From the NCBI GenBank assembly GCA_902462325.1, contig CABQBF010000002.1:1-54733 (forward strand): DNA of 54,733 bases, read 5' to 3'. Numbering within the stretch: the first letter of the stretch is position 1; every line of letters begins with the position of its first letter. Position numbers and translations under genes: made by a program. The notes under the pieces were generated by a model that saw only the letters and a list, made by a program, of their open reading frames with translations, did no database searches and was not told where the DNA came from. Shown here piece by piece: positions 32,793 through 40,903 of this stretch. Source of the stretch: an uncultured Peptococcaceae bacterium (lineage in GTDB: Bacteria; Bacillota; Peptococcia; Peptococcales; Peptococcaceae).

Positions 32793-34249
32793 CAGTCATC
32801 CACCTCGCTGGCTTGCATCACTGCTTGAATTACAGCTTTTGCTTTATTTTCCGATTCCAAATATTCCATATGAGGCACACTGTCAGCCACAATCCCGCCG
32901 CCAGCTTGCACAGTCACCTTATTGTTTTTCTTTACAGCCATACGAATGGCAATGCAGGTATCCATATTACCGCGAAAATCAATATAACCCAACGCACCGC
33001 CATAAATACCGCGCGGCTCTGCCTCAATCTCATCAATCAACTGACAAGCCCTGATTTTAGGCGCTCCTGATAACGTACCTGCTGGCAGAATAGATTGAAT
33101 TGCATCAAAAGCGTCTAATCCATCGGCAATTATCCCATTTACTTCCGAGCAGATATGCATAATGCGGGAATAACGATGAATTTGCTGATATTCGCTTACC
33201 TTTACAGTGCCGAATTTTGCCAACCGTCCAATATCGTTACGGCCTAAATCCACCAACATATTATGCTCTGCCAGTTCCTTTTCATCTTGCAGCAGCTCCT
33301 GCTCCAACGCCAAATCTTCTTCCCGTGTTTTCCCACGAGGGCGGGAGCCAGCCACCGGATAGGTAGAGAGTTTACCATTTTGCAGTTTCACCAGTGTTTC
33401 CGGCGAAGTGCTGATAATCTGTACATCATCACACTGCATAAATACCATATAAGGCGATGGATTGGTCGTACGCAGCACACGATAAGCGTTAAGCAAACTA
33501 TCCTCATAAGCCGTTTCAAAACGGCGGGAAATAACAGCCTGAAAAATATCGCCGGCAAAAATATGCTGCTTAGTACGTTCCACCATTTCTGTATAAGCTT
33601 CCTCACTGACATTGCAAGTAAACTGCGGCTTGCTTTTGGTGCGCACTTTCGGCAGCGGCGCCGTATCGTATACCATCTGCTTTAATTCAGCCAACTCTGC
33701 TGCAGCTTTTCCGTAATTCTCCAATAAGTTATCGGTATGAATATTAACAATCAGCACAATCTTCTGTTTCAAATGGTCATACGCGATTACTTTTTCAAAC
33801 AGCATCAAATCATAGTCTGGAAATTCATCCTGCTGTAATTTCAGCACCGGTTCAGCTAGCCCGATAGAATGATAAGCAAAGTAACCCACCAGCCCGCCGC
33901 AAAATGGTGGCAGTTCTTCCAACTGCGGCGCATGATACTGCCCCATAATCTGTCGCAGCGCTTCAAAAGGTTTTGCCTCCAACAACCGCTTTTCTCCATG
34001 TTCCTCAACAATCACTTGCTCCTGCTGACAAGTAACCCGTAAAATAGGATGAAACCCCAAAAATGAATAGCGCCCCCGATTTAAGCCACCTTCTACACTT
34101 TCCAAAAAATAATAGCGGTCACTGCGCTGCGCCATGCGCCGCAACAGCATAATCGGCGTTACCACATCAGCATAAATCTCTTCATATACTGGTATCGTAT
34201 TGTACTGTTGTGCTAATTCCATAATTTGCGCACTATCCGGTTTTAACAT
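32792..34249 (-). CDS. trpE: Anthranilate synthase component I
   Basis: This 485-aa chorismate-utilising enzyme makes anthranilate with TrpG. The N-terminal YYFLESVEGG, close to the LLES Trp-feedback motif, suggests allosteric inhibition. The catalytic domain shows GDIFQAVISRRFE, GSRPRGKTREED, LGRNDIGRLAKFG, LPAGTLSGAPKIRA and IYGGALGYIDF. AAAGGAGTGA precedes ATG 34249. It is the first gene of the operon, after the T-box leader. Confidence 0.97.
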   Translation of the reverse strand: MLKPDSAQIMELAQQYNTIPVYEEIYADVVTPIMLLRRMAQRSDRYYFLESVEGGLNRGRYSFLGFHPILRVTCQQEQVIVEEHGEKRLLEAKPFEALRQIMGQYHAPQLEELPPFCGGLVGYFAYHSIGLAEPVLKLQQDEFPDYDLMLFEKVIAYDHLKQKIVLIVNIHTDNLLENYGKAAAELAELKQMVYDTAPLPKVRTKSKPQFTCNVSEEAYTEMVERTKQHIFAGDIFQAVISRRFETAYEDSLLNAYRVLRTTNPSPYMVFMQCDDVQIISTSPETLVKLQNGKLSTYPVAGSRPRGKTREEDLALEQELLQDEKELAEHNMLVDLGRNDIGRLAKFGTVKVSEYQQIHRYSRIMHICSEVNGIIADGLDAFDAIQSILPAGTLSGAPKIRACQLIDEIEAEPRGIYGGALGYIDFRGNMDTCIAIRMAVKKNNKVTVQAGGGIVADSVPHMEYLESENKAKAVIQAVMQASEVDD

Positions 34250-34379
34250 ACTAAGTTCACTCCTTTATTTTTTTGCTTTCCTTCGCCCATTGTTGTGGCC
34301 CTAAAGCTACCGGAACATCTCATCGAATGGTCACTCCAAGACTCAGCGGTCAGATTTGTCATGTTGAACAAAGTGCTGA

Positions 34380-34695
34380 CAAAACAAAAAAGGCTTCTGT
34401 CACCTCACGTAACACGTAAGGGACAAAAGCCTATAACTTCTGCGGTACCACCCAATTTGCCGCTTCCATTGTCAACCAATAGAAAACACGACCACTTTTT
34501 TCACATACCACCATATGTGCTCCACTGATAACGGACAGAGTTCCCGTCAGCGCCTACTCCCAAATGGTTTCAGACTGCCCTCGCAAGTCCATTCGGAATA
34601 ATCTATGCTACTGCACTCTCACCATCGGCAGCTCTCTGAGAACAATCAATTCTTCCTACTTACTCTCGCTCATCGGTTTATTTTTTTCTGATTCA
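34380..34695 (-). ncRNA. tRNA-Trp T-box leader
   Basis: The trp leader carries a T-box riboswitch. The T-box sequence GGGTGGTACCGCAG (34454-34440 region) pairs with uncharged tRNA. The specifier is TGG at 34591-34589 in CCGAATGGACTTG, reading Trp. The terminator arm is AGGCTTTTGTCCC with GGTGACAGAAGCCT plus a U-run (34431-34385). Uncharged tRNA-Trp would favour the antiterminator and turn the operon on. Confidence 0.95.
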
Positions 34696-34701
34696 TTTTT
34701 T

Positions 34702-34730
34702 AGTTTATGCATTTTTTGCAAATTTGTCAA
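34702..34730 (-). promoter_or_regulatory. trp operon promoter
   Basis: TTGACA (34730-34725), a 17-nt spacer and TAAACT (34707-34702) lie just upstream of the T-box. Confidence 0.8.
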
Positions 34731-34739
34731 CAATTTTTT

Positions 34740-34753
34740 TATTGTATACAATA
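34740..34753. promoter_or_regulatory. Palindrome TATTGTATACAATA
   Basis: A perfect 14-bp palindrome sits 10 nt upstream of the trp -35 and 32 nt from the ahbB stop. Its core TTGTATACAA fits the TNGTNNACNA pattern of FadR-type GntR regulators. No such regulator is in the window. Confidence 0.45.
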
Positions 34754-34784
34754 TATCGCTTACTTCATATTGCAATTTTTTATC

Positions 34785-35288
34785 TCACCGTAACCCGCCA
34801 TAAGGGTCTTCCACAAAATATTTCATGCCGATTTTTTTCAGTTCGGCTATTGTACGCAGTGCGCAATATTTGCGAGGCTGAATCTGCTCTTTTAATTGAG
34901 CCACCAATTTATCGTATTCATCTTCTGTCATCGCATGTGTCATCGAATAAAAATTATAGTCAAATTCCGGCAAACGGTTGCGGGCATAACAATGGGTCAC
35001 CTGTGGATGATTGGCGACCTGTTTGCCCACCCTCTCCAGCCGTTCTTCTGGCACGTCCCACACCATCATTACATTAATGGTATACCCTACATTGTTGTGC
35101 CGCAAAGCGATCGACATACGCTTTAAGTATCCTCTCTGACGCAAGCTCTCCATAATGATAAGCAATCGTTCCTCTGGCATTTGCAATTGCTCGGCAATTT
35201 GTTTATACGGTTCTGGTATCAGAGGCAAATCTACTTGTAATGCTCGAATTACATCAATTTCCTCCTGGGTAAATACTACATCAGACAC
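34785..35288 (-). CDS. ahbB: Siroheme decarboxylase subunit AhbB
   Basis: This 167-aa protein has the Lrp/AsnC-like fold of siroheme decarboxylases (winged HTH plus ligand domain, used here as enzyme). With AhbA it removes the C12 and C18 acetate carboxyls of siroheme to give 12,18-didecarboxysiroheme. RMSIALRHNNVGYTINVMMVW and HCYARNR are typical; these His/Arg residues bind substrate in characterised homologues. The start is GTG 35288, 8 nt after GGGAGGG, overlapping ahbA by 8 nt. AhbB rather than AhbA is assigned by order and sequence feel, so the two names could be swapped. Confidence 0.87.
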   Translation of the reverse strand: MSDVVFTQEEIDVIRALQVDLPLIPEPYKQIAEQLQMPEERLLIIMESLRQRGYLKRMSIALRHNNVGYTINVMMVWDVPEERLERVGKQVANHPQVTHCYARNRLPEFDYNFYSMTHAMTEDEYDKLVAQLKEQIQPRKYCALRTIAELKKIGMKYFVEDPYGGLR

Positions 35289-35805
35289 CTACTATACCCT
35301 CCCTCTGCAAATCGAATGTCACATCAATTTTAAATCGCTGCTCACTATAAAATCGCAACACATGGTTTACGTACTCGCTTTGCTCAATCATTTTCAGAAT
35401 TTTCTCCATTTCTTCCTCGCTTCCACAAATAAGTGTAAACCACATATTATAAGTGTGTTGCCTTAGATAATTATGCGTGATACCTGGAAAACGACCGATC
35501 AATGTTGACACTGCTTCTATCTGTGCTTCAGGCACCTGAATAGCACAAAGTACCGATGTATATCCCAATTTACGTGAATTAAAAAAACCGGACATCCGAC
35601 GAATAATATTTTCCTGCTTTAAAATTCCAATGCGTCTTATGACATCCGCTTCACTAATATCGCCAATTTCTTCAGCCATTTGCTGATAGGGCCGGTTACA
35701 AAAAGGAATACCCTTTTGCAAAAGCATCAAAATTTTTCTATCGACTTCATCAATTTGATAAGTAGTTGAATATTTTTCCTGGTACGACTGATTTATTTGC
35801 TGCAT
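35281..35805 (-). CDS. ahbA: Siroheme decarboxylase subunit AhbA
   Basis: This 174-aa AsnC-like protein is the partner of AhbB. It begins with VDRKILMLLQKGIPFCNRPYQ, then a winged-helix region and a ligand domain with RMSGFFNSRKLGYTSVL and THNYLRQHTYNMWF. AAGGAGG precedes ATG 35805. Tandem AsnC-like genes behind a NirJ-like radical SAM gene are diagnostic of the siroheme-to-heme (or heme d1) pathway. It is therefore not likely to be a transcription factor. Confidence 0.87.
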   Translation of the reverse strand: MQQINQSYQEKYSTTYQIDEVDRKILMLLQKGIPFCNRPYQQMAEEIGDISEADVIRRIGILKQENIIRRMSGFFNSRKLGYTSVLCAIQVPEAQIEAVSTLIGRFPGITHNYLRQHTYNMWFTLICGSEEEMEKILKMIEQSEYVNHVLRFYSEQRFKIDVTFDLQREGIVGV

Positions 35806-35817
35806 AAGACGTCCTCC

Positions 35818-37005
35818 TTACAGCTCTGGCGGCACAAGCTGCCGCTCGGCATCAGTTAAATAGCAAGCTGGGTCAAAACCCCAAAAATCCCCGCTTACGG
35901 CCTCTGCCCGCGCACGAAAATTGCCATTGCAAATGGAAAGCCAGCTACATTGTTGACATGTTTCCGGCAAATAACTCAGCCGGTTTTTCAAACCAGCTAA
36001 CAAGGGATTGGCTGTATCGCTCCAAATATCGCCAAATTTCCGCTGACGTACATTGCCCAGCACATACTGCTGTGTAAACTGATCAGGATGCACATTCCCC
36101 ACATTATCAATATTGGCAAAGGCAATCCCTGACCGATTTCCTCCATTGAGATGCAACAAACGATAAATCTGTTTTGCCCGTTCAGGATCCGTATCTTTAT
36201 ATTTCAGATACAAATAAACGCCATCGGTATGATTATCCACCATCAGCACTTCTTTTTTCAAGCCCCAGCGATGAAACTCCAAGGTACGAGCAATGATGGT
36301 ATCCAGCACCTGCCTTGTTTCTTCATGACTCAAATCGTCCTGCATAATTTCTTCACCTCGGCCTGCGTAGACCAAATGATAAAAACAAATACGGTCTACA
36401 TCCTCCTGCTCTAACAAATCCAGAATGGCATCAATCTCTTGATAATTGTGACGATTTATCGTGAAACGAAATCCTACTCTCTGATTTACTGCCCGACAGT
36501 TGCGCACACCTGCCATAGCGCGGTCAAAGGCGCCCGGCACACCGCGGAAATGATCATTGGTAGCTTGCAAACCATCTAGGCTGATACCTACATAGCCAAC
36601 GCCAGTTTCTTTGATTTTCTGAGCAATTTCAGGCGTAATCAAGGTTCCATTGGTAGAAAGAGTAGGACGAATACCTAATTTCTTGGCATATTGCGCCAAG
36701 GTAAAAAAGTCTTTCCGCATAAGTGGTTCGCCGCCGGAAAACAAAATAACCGGTACATGGAATTCAGCCAAATCTTCAATCAAGCGCAATGCTTCTTCTG
36801 TACTTAATTCGTCCTCATATTGTTTCTGCTCCGACTTGGAATAACAGTGCATACATTTTAGATTGCAACTTCTGGTATAGTTCCATGCCACCACCGGACC
36901 TTTTCCTGTACGCACACCATTCTTTTGTTGATAAGATTCTTGGCTGTACCGTAGTTCATCGCCAAAATAAAAATCATCTGTTAGCATCTTTGTCAAGCTT
37001 AGCAT
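35818..37005 (-). CDS. ahbC: Radical SAM 12,18-didecarboxysiroheme deacetylase AhbC
   Basis: This is a 395-aa radical SAM/SPASM enzyme of the AhbC/NirJ group. The 4Fe-4S radical cluster ligands are Cys47, Cys51 and Cys54 (CNLKCMHC). ILFSGGEPLMRKDF binds SAM. C-terminal cysteines (CQQCSWLSICNG and a further Cys in DPACYL) bind an auxiliary cluster. It removes the acetate side chains to give iron-coproporphyrin III. GGGAGGGAG precedes ATG 37005. It overlaps the sirB-like gene upstream and precedes ahbA by 12 nt. NirJ function (heme d1) is the alternative, but no nir genes are nearby. Confidence 0.88.
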   Translation of the reverse strand: MLSLTKMLTDDFYFGDELRYSQESYQQKNGVRTGKGPVVAWNYTRSCNLKCMHCYSKSEQKQYEDELSTEEALRLIEDLAEFHVPVILFSGGEPLMRKDFFTLAQYAKKLGIRPTLSTNGTLITPEIAQKIKETGVGYVGISLDGLQATNDHFRGVPGAFDRAMAGVRNCRAVNQRVGFRFTINRHNYQEIDAILDLLEQEDVDRICFYHLVYAGRGEEIMQDDLSHEETRQVLDTIIARTLEFHRWGLKKEVLMVDNHTDGVYLYLKYKDTDPERAKQIYRLLHLNGGNRSGIAFANIDNVGNVHPDQFTQQYVLGNVRQRKFGDIWSDTANPLLAGLKNRLSYLPETCQQCSWLSICNGNFRARAEAVSGDFWGFDPACYLTDAERQLVPPEL

Positions 37006-37516
37006 CGTTTACTCTCCCTCCCTCTGTCTGTTCCACCAATCCCGTCGTACGAATTCGTTTTTCAATAATCTGTAACAGCAGCGAATCTGGGCCAATGTGT
37101 TCTGTTAAGATAAATTGTATCCTGCTGTATTGCTGTTCCAGTCGTTGGATTTTCTCAGGGATATGTTGATACAAATGTTTTCCCGTTGTTAAAAATAATG
37201 GCACAATGATAACCGTCTTAATATTTTCCTGCTGCAACAAGAGGGCCACTCCTTCTTCTAAAGACGGATGGAAAAATTCCACATAACCTCTCTGCACGAT
37301 TAATTGCGGATGCATATGCCGAAACATTTGCCAAATCTGTTCCCATTCCTGGTTGGCTTCTTCACGCCTGCTGCCGTGCCCTAACAATAGTACACCACTC
37401 TGTTTACTGCATAAAAGTTGCATCATCGGATTTTCCTGCCGCTGCTGCTCATTCTGTTGATGAAATTGCTCCAGCAAAACAACCGCCTCTTTCCACACCA
37501 ATTTTCCAACTCTCAT
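36974..37516 (-). CDS. Sirohydrochlorin chelatase (SirB/CbiX-like)
   Basis: This is a short-form CbiX/SirB chelatase that inserts Fe (or Co) into sirohydrochlorin. Metal-binding His residues are His47 (GVLLLGHGSRREEAN) and His113 (VPLFLTTGKHLYQHIP). In this operon iron insertion to siroheme is expected, feeding AhbAB. The start is uncertain. ATG 37516 has a poor ribosome site and falls almost exactly where transcription from the promoter at 37524-37554 should begin; ATG 37426, after AGGA, starts just before the conserved domain and is the better fit to the family. Confidence 0.85.
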   Translation of the reverse strand: MRVGKLVWKEAVVLLEQFHQQNEQQRQENPMMQLLCSKQSGVLLLGHGSRREEANQEWEQIWQMFRHMHPQLIVQRGYVEFFHPSLEEGVALLLQQENIKTVIIVPLFLTTGKHLYQHIPEKIQRLEQQYSRIQFILTEHIGPDSLLLQIIEKRIRTTGLVEQTEGGRVNDAKLDKDANR

Positions 37517-37523
37517 TGCTCCG

Positions 37524-37554
37524 AGTATAAAGTATCACGTAACGTCGCTGTCAA
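37524..37554 (-). promoter_or_regulatory. Promoter of the sirB-ahb operon
   Basis: TTGACA (37554-37549), a 19-nt spacer and TATACT (37529-37524) direct transcription into the operon. The predicted start is within a few bases of ATG 37516. Confidence 0.55.
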
Positions 37555-37580
37555 GCCAATCCTGTAAAAATTTTCTGATA

Positions 37581-37620
37581 AAAAAGCTGCAATCAGCTAT
37601 TCGTCCGATTGCAGCTTTTT
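37581..37620 (-). terminator. Bidirectional-looking terminator of the efflux gene
   Basis: A 14-bp perfect stem, AAAAAGCTGCAATC with GATTGCAGCTTTTT, has U-runs on both sides. It follows the MFS gene on the minus strand. Confidence 0.9.
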
Positions 37621-37683
37621 ATTTGATAATCTTTTGCAACATTTTTTCCCCAAGGACAATTCCAAGCCCTGCAGAATCATACC

Positions 37684-39096
37684 CTACAACTGCCGCCGTC
37701 CGCTCTTCCGCGTCAAGCGAAAGACTGTACAAGAACAACACAGAATTACCACAGCCAGCACAGCTAACAGGATAAAAGCGTTCTGACTGCCCAACATTGT
37801 AGAAGTGGCTAAATCATTGGGCGTGCTGGCTTGCGCCGCTGCTACCATAGTAGCCACCACCGAAGTTCCCACGGCACCAGCCAGTTGCTGTAATGTATTG
37901 ATAACAGCATTGCCATCGGTGCTCAATTCTCCGGGCAACTGACAAATACCGTTGGTCATGGTGTTGCCCACCGATGAGCCTTGACCAAAAGCGAAGCACA
38001 GATAAAACACATAAAAATATAACATAGTCATATTCTGAGCAAACAAACTGAAACAAACGGTGGCAATTAAAATACAACTATTTCCCAGCAAAATAGGACG
38101 TTTCGCTCCAAAGCGATCCAAAATCTTCCCGCTGATTGGCGCCAACATCGCACCTACCAAACATCCTGGCAATAATAAACAGCCCGCTGTAAAAGCATCT
38201 TGCCCCGATACCAACTGCGCATAGTTGGGGATTAAGAAGCCTAAACCTAAACAAATAAACTGAATGCACAGAATGGCCAACACGCTGAAACTAAAAGGCA
38301 GATAGTGAAATACCTGCACGCGAATTAAGGCGTTTTGGCTTTTGGCAGAACGGCGATAAAAAATAACGACAGCTACCACGGCAACAAACAAAAATCCCAG
38401 TACCTGCGCACTGCCCCAGCCAGCAGCAGAAGCAATGCTAGTAGCAAAAATAAAGCAGCTAAATCCCACTGCCAGACATAAATAGTCCGGCCAGTTAAAC
38501 GATATTTTTTCTACAGGACTTACCTGCCGGATAGAAGAAAGACCCATCACAAAAGCCACAGCCAAAAAGGGCAACAAGACAGCAAAAATCATCCGCCAGC
38601 CAAACAGTGTGACAATCATCCCACCTATGGAAGGGCCAATAGCCGGTGCCATAGCGGTAATCAGTGAAGCCACACCCATCATCAAGCCCAGTTGTTTTTT
38701 AGGCACCTGCTCCAACACAATGTTGAACATCAACGGCAAAGCCACGCCGGTGCCAACGCCCTGAATTAACCGGCCCAACAGCAGTAACGAAAATACCGGC
38801 GTTATAGCCGATAAAACTGTACCAATCATAAAAAGTGTCATTGCGGTCGCAAATAAAGCTTTGGTGGTAAATCTCCGTTTCAGATACGATGATGCCGGAA
38901 TAATAATGGCTAAAACCAGCAAATATCCTGTCGTAATCCATTGCACCGTCGATGTGCCAATTTGAAATTCCCGCATCAAAGTTGGAAAGGTAATATTCAT
39001 GGCTGTCTCCACTACCACACCGGCAAAAGACATCATACCAGTAGCAACAATAGATAAAATCAAACGGGCGTCTATTATTTTTTCTTGTTCATGCAA
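37684..39096 (-). CDS. MFS multidrug efflux transporter (DHA2 type)
   Basis: This is a 470-aa polytopic membrane protein with about 14 hydrophobic segments, typical of the EmrB/QacA (DHA2) drug:H+ antiporters. Motifs are the TM1-2 TTGYLLVLAIIIPASSYL, motif A-like LKRRFTTKALF, and motif C-like LGRLIQGVGTGVALPLMFN with GPSIGGMIV. The start ATG 39096 follows GGAGGAG within the end of the MarR gene. It is presumably repressed by that MarR protein and induced by a drug or metabolite. Confidence 0.92.
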   Translation of the reverse strand: MHEQEKIIDARLILSIVATGMMSFAGVVVETAMNITFPTLMREFQIGTSTVQWITTGYLLVLAIIIPASSYLKRRFTTKALFATAMTLFMIGTVLSAITPVFSLLLLGRLIQGVGTGVALPLMFNIVLEQVPKKQLGLMMGVASLITAMAPAIGPSIGGMIVTLFGWRMIFAVLLPFLAVAFVMGLSSIRQVSPVEKISFNWPDYLCLAVGFSCFIFATSIASAAGWGSAQVLGFLFVAVVAVVIFYRRSAKSQNALIRVQVFHYLPFSFSVLAILCIQFICLGLGFLIPNYAQLVSGQDAFTAGCLLLPGCLVGAMLAPISGKILDRFGAKRPILLGNSCILIATVCFSLFAQNMTMLYFYVFYLCFAFGQGSSVGNTMTNGICQLPGELSTDGNAVINTLQQLAGAVGTSVVATMVAAAQASTPNDLATSTMLGSQNAFILLAVLAVVILCCSCTVFRLTRKSGRRQL

Positions 39097-39577
39097 GGGT
39101 ATCTCCTCCAGTTCTGTCTAATACACTGTTGTCTAAATTCATTTCCGCAGTGCGCAAAATGCGTGAAACCTGCTGAATGGTCTGAGCGGTAATCCGCAAA
39201 TGCTCTGGCTCTATTCCTTCTAGCTGTACCGCAAGCCAATCATGATATTGCTGCACATAAAAATTGTAATAGGATAAGCCTAAATCCGTCAGTTGCAGCC
39301 AAACAATCCGTTTGTCACCGGCATCTGGATTTTTTTGCACAACGCCCAATTGCTCCAGCTCGTTGATAAGCTTGGTAATGCTGGGCTTGGTCACTTGAAG
39401 CGTTTTGCTGACATCGCTCACCTTAACGCCTTCTGCCTTTTGGCTGCGTTGATAAATAATATCAATGACGCGCACATGCCGCGGCGACATCCCTTTTGGC
39501 AACGCAGGCATCAATTCGTTAATACGCTTCACTTCATGACAAGCGTCTAAAAAATCTTTAATCAGTTGAATTTCCAT
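39089..39577 (-). CDS. MarR-family regulator
   Basis: This is a 162-aa MarR winged-helix regulator. The DNA-binding core runs from about 35 to 110 (VSDVSKTLQVTKPSITKLINELEQLGVVQKN, then the wing DAGDKRIVWLQLT). GGAAGGTG precedes ATG 39577. Its stop overlaps the start of the efflux gene, so the pair is one transcript. An inverted repeat in its own promoter region (39605-39624) is the likely operator. Confidence 0.92.
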   Translation of the reverse strand: MEIQLIKDFLDACHEVKRINELMPALPKGMSPRHVRVIDIIYQRSQKAEGVKVSDVSKTLQVTKPSITKLINELEQLGVVQKNPDAGDKRIVWLQLTDLGLSYYNFYVQQYHDWLAVQLEGIEPEHLRITAQTIQQVSRILRTAEMNLDNSVLDRTGGDTLA

Positions 39578-39604
39578 GTATACACCTTCCTTTTATTTGC
39601 AGAA

Positions 39605-39662
39605 TAATTATCAAATAATAATTACCTTTAGTAACTATGATATTAAAAAAGTATGTTGTCAA
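39605..39662 (-). promoter_or_regulatory. marR-efflux promoter and operator
   Basis: TTGACA (39662-39657) is followed by a weak -10 (CATAGT, 17 nt). Downstream lies TAATTAT (39605-39611) with ATAATTA (39618-39624), a 7-bp inverted repeat at the transcription start. This is a classical MarR repression site layout. Confidence 0.6.
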
Positions 39663-39707
39663 GAAAAATCTTAACAACATACAAAACTCCTTGATTTAAC
39701 TGCGCAA

Positions 39708-39724
39708 CGGATTTACGAAATCCG
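39708..39724. other. Short perfect hairpin
   Basis: CGGATTT-acg-AAATCCG lies just after the SnoaL-like gene. No U-run follows on either strand, so it is not a standard terminator. Confidence 0.4.
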
Positions 39725-39734
39725 CATGCCGTCT

Positions 39735-40130
39735 CTAAAGCAAGGCATCCAATAAATCGGTACCATAAGAATTATCCACAGCACACAACCACTGACCCTC
39801 CACCTTGCGAAATACATACGTGGCGCGACGCTCCATGCTATACGCTGAATCCTGCTTATCGGGCGCGTCTAATAAGGTCTGCGATAATACCAGCGCCGTA
39901 TCGCCCGCTTCAATAATTTGCATAACCCCTTGTGTGGGCGTCAAATTATTTTTGAAATATTGCGCGATTGCCTGAAAAGCCTTTTTAATGGCTGCACGGC
40001 CCTGTGCTTGCTGCCCTGGACGAATAATCAACACAGCATCCTCCGTATAATAATCCATCAACGCATCAAACCGTTCTTCCTGAATAGCCTTATCACAGGC
40101 TGCGATAATCGCTTTCAACGCATGTTCCAT
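39735..40130 (-). CDS. SnoaL/DUF4440-like protein
   Basis: This is a 131-aa NTF2-fold protein of the SnoaL-like/DUF4440 group. Marks are RFDALMDYYTEDAVLIIRPG, then GRAAIKKAFQAI and the C-terminal strands RRATYVFRKVEGQWLCAVDN. Such proteins bind small molecules and some are isomerases; the ligand here cannot be told. The start ATG 40130 follows AGGAGGATG; an in-frame upstream start is unsupported. It appears to be transcribed alone. Confidence 0.82.
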   Translation of the reverse strand: MEHALKAIIAACDKAIQEERFDALMDYYTEDAVLIIRPGQQAQGRAAIKKAFQAIAQYFKNNLTPTQGVMQIIEAGDTALVLSQTLLDAPDKQDSAYSMERRATYVFRKVEGQWLCAVDNSYGTDLLDALL

Positions 40131-40207
40131 GAAACATCCTCCTTTGTGTTTAAATTGTTCCATATTATAAAAGGCAATTGCTCCTTTGTCAAGCAATTTC
40201 ATAGAAT

Positions 40208-40351
40208 TTATGCCAACGGCAGCCGTACTGTAAAGCATAAGCCCTGTTCCTGCCGCTATACATAAATTTTCCCGTAATGCTTCTGCACAATAGCGCGAGC
40301 TACTGACAAATCAATGCCATATCCGCCGCTAAGCACGCGCCATTGTGCAAA
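40208..40351 (-). pseudogene. Histidine kinase C-terminal remnant
   Basis: One frame reads SGGYGIDLSVARAIVQKHYG then KIYV, followed by TAG (40258-40256), and continues in frame RQEQGLCFTVRLPLA to TAA at 40210-40208. This is the G2 box and last strand of a HATPase_c domain (GGxGIGLSIAR...HGG). The rest of the kinase is missing, Gly is changed to Asp in the G2 box, and an amber codon interrupts the end. It is a dead fragment. Confidence 0.8.
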
Positions 40352-40599
40352 TCCAACACTTCCTGTATGGCCTGCATGGTCGAATCGGTAGGGGCCATCT
40401 CATCGGCGCATCGTTTCAGCTCAGCGAGCAGCACAACCTGCACAAGGAAATGATAGCTGTGATAGCTATTTGCCTTTGGATGCAATACATCATCCTTTTC
40501 CTTTATCACTTGAAAGTCATTCTGTCTGCGTAATCCACCCGCCAACAAATAAATATCATTGCAAAAAGGGGCACACAATCCGAACACTGGCTGCGTCAT
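40300..40599 (-). pseudogene. Small alarmone synthetase remnant (RelA/SpoT-like)
   Basis: A 99-aa frame starts abruptly with CAPFCNDIYLLAGGLRRQND and KEKDDVLHPKANSYHSYHFL, matching the RelA/SpoT synthetase core (ICPFxDDIYxVA ... KDYIxNPKPNGYxSxH). It then jumps directly to ELKRCADEMAPTDSTMQAI, the C-terminal helix of YjbM/YwaC-type (p)ppGpp synthetases. The N-terminus and the intervening catalytic segment are gone, so it cannot make (p)ppGpp. It runs out of frame into the histidine kinase remnant. The ATG start has no ribosome site. Confidence 0.72.
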
Positions 40600-40619
40600 A
40601 AATATGGCAGCAAAAAGTG

Positions 40620-40903
40620 ATAGTTCCGTCAGGAATGTATGAAGAAATCTTCAAACCTGCTTTCTTTTCTCCCTTTCGCCAAACAAAACAGTTGACTTTC
40701 GCTCCGTTTCCTGCTAGCATTAATAAGGAATATGTTCATTCATAGTTTCTGTTACTCAACATGGATGCTTACAATCTGTTTTGGGTAATTTTTTTGCGTG
40801 AGCAAGAGCTGTCAGGACAATACACAAGTATGCGCGTTTCATGACCATGGCAGCCCGCAATATGGCATCACACACAATATCATTGAAGGGGTTGTCAGTC
40901 ACT
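40620..40903 (+). promoter_or_regulatory. purA promoter and long leader
   Basis: TTGACT (40692-40697), 17 nt and TAGCAT (40715-40720) form a plausible promoter, giving a leader of about 175 nt. I see no recognisable purine riboswitch. The remainder is unremarkable. Confidence 0.5.

Noticed and set aside
34785..35805. Two Lrp/AsnC transcription factors
   Set aside because: Tandem arrangement behind an AhbC-type radical SAM gene and a sirohydrochlorin chelatase shows they are siroheme decarboxylase subunits.
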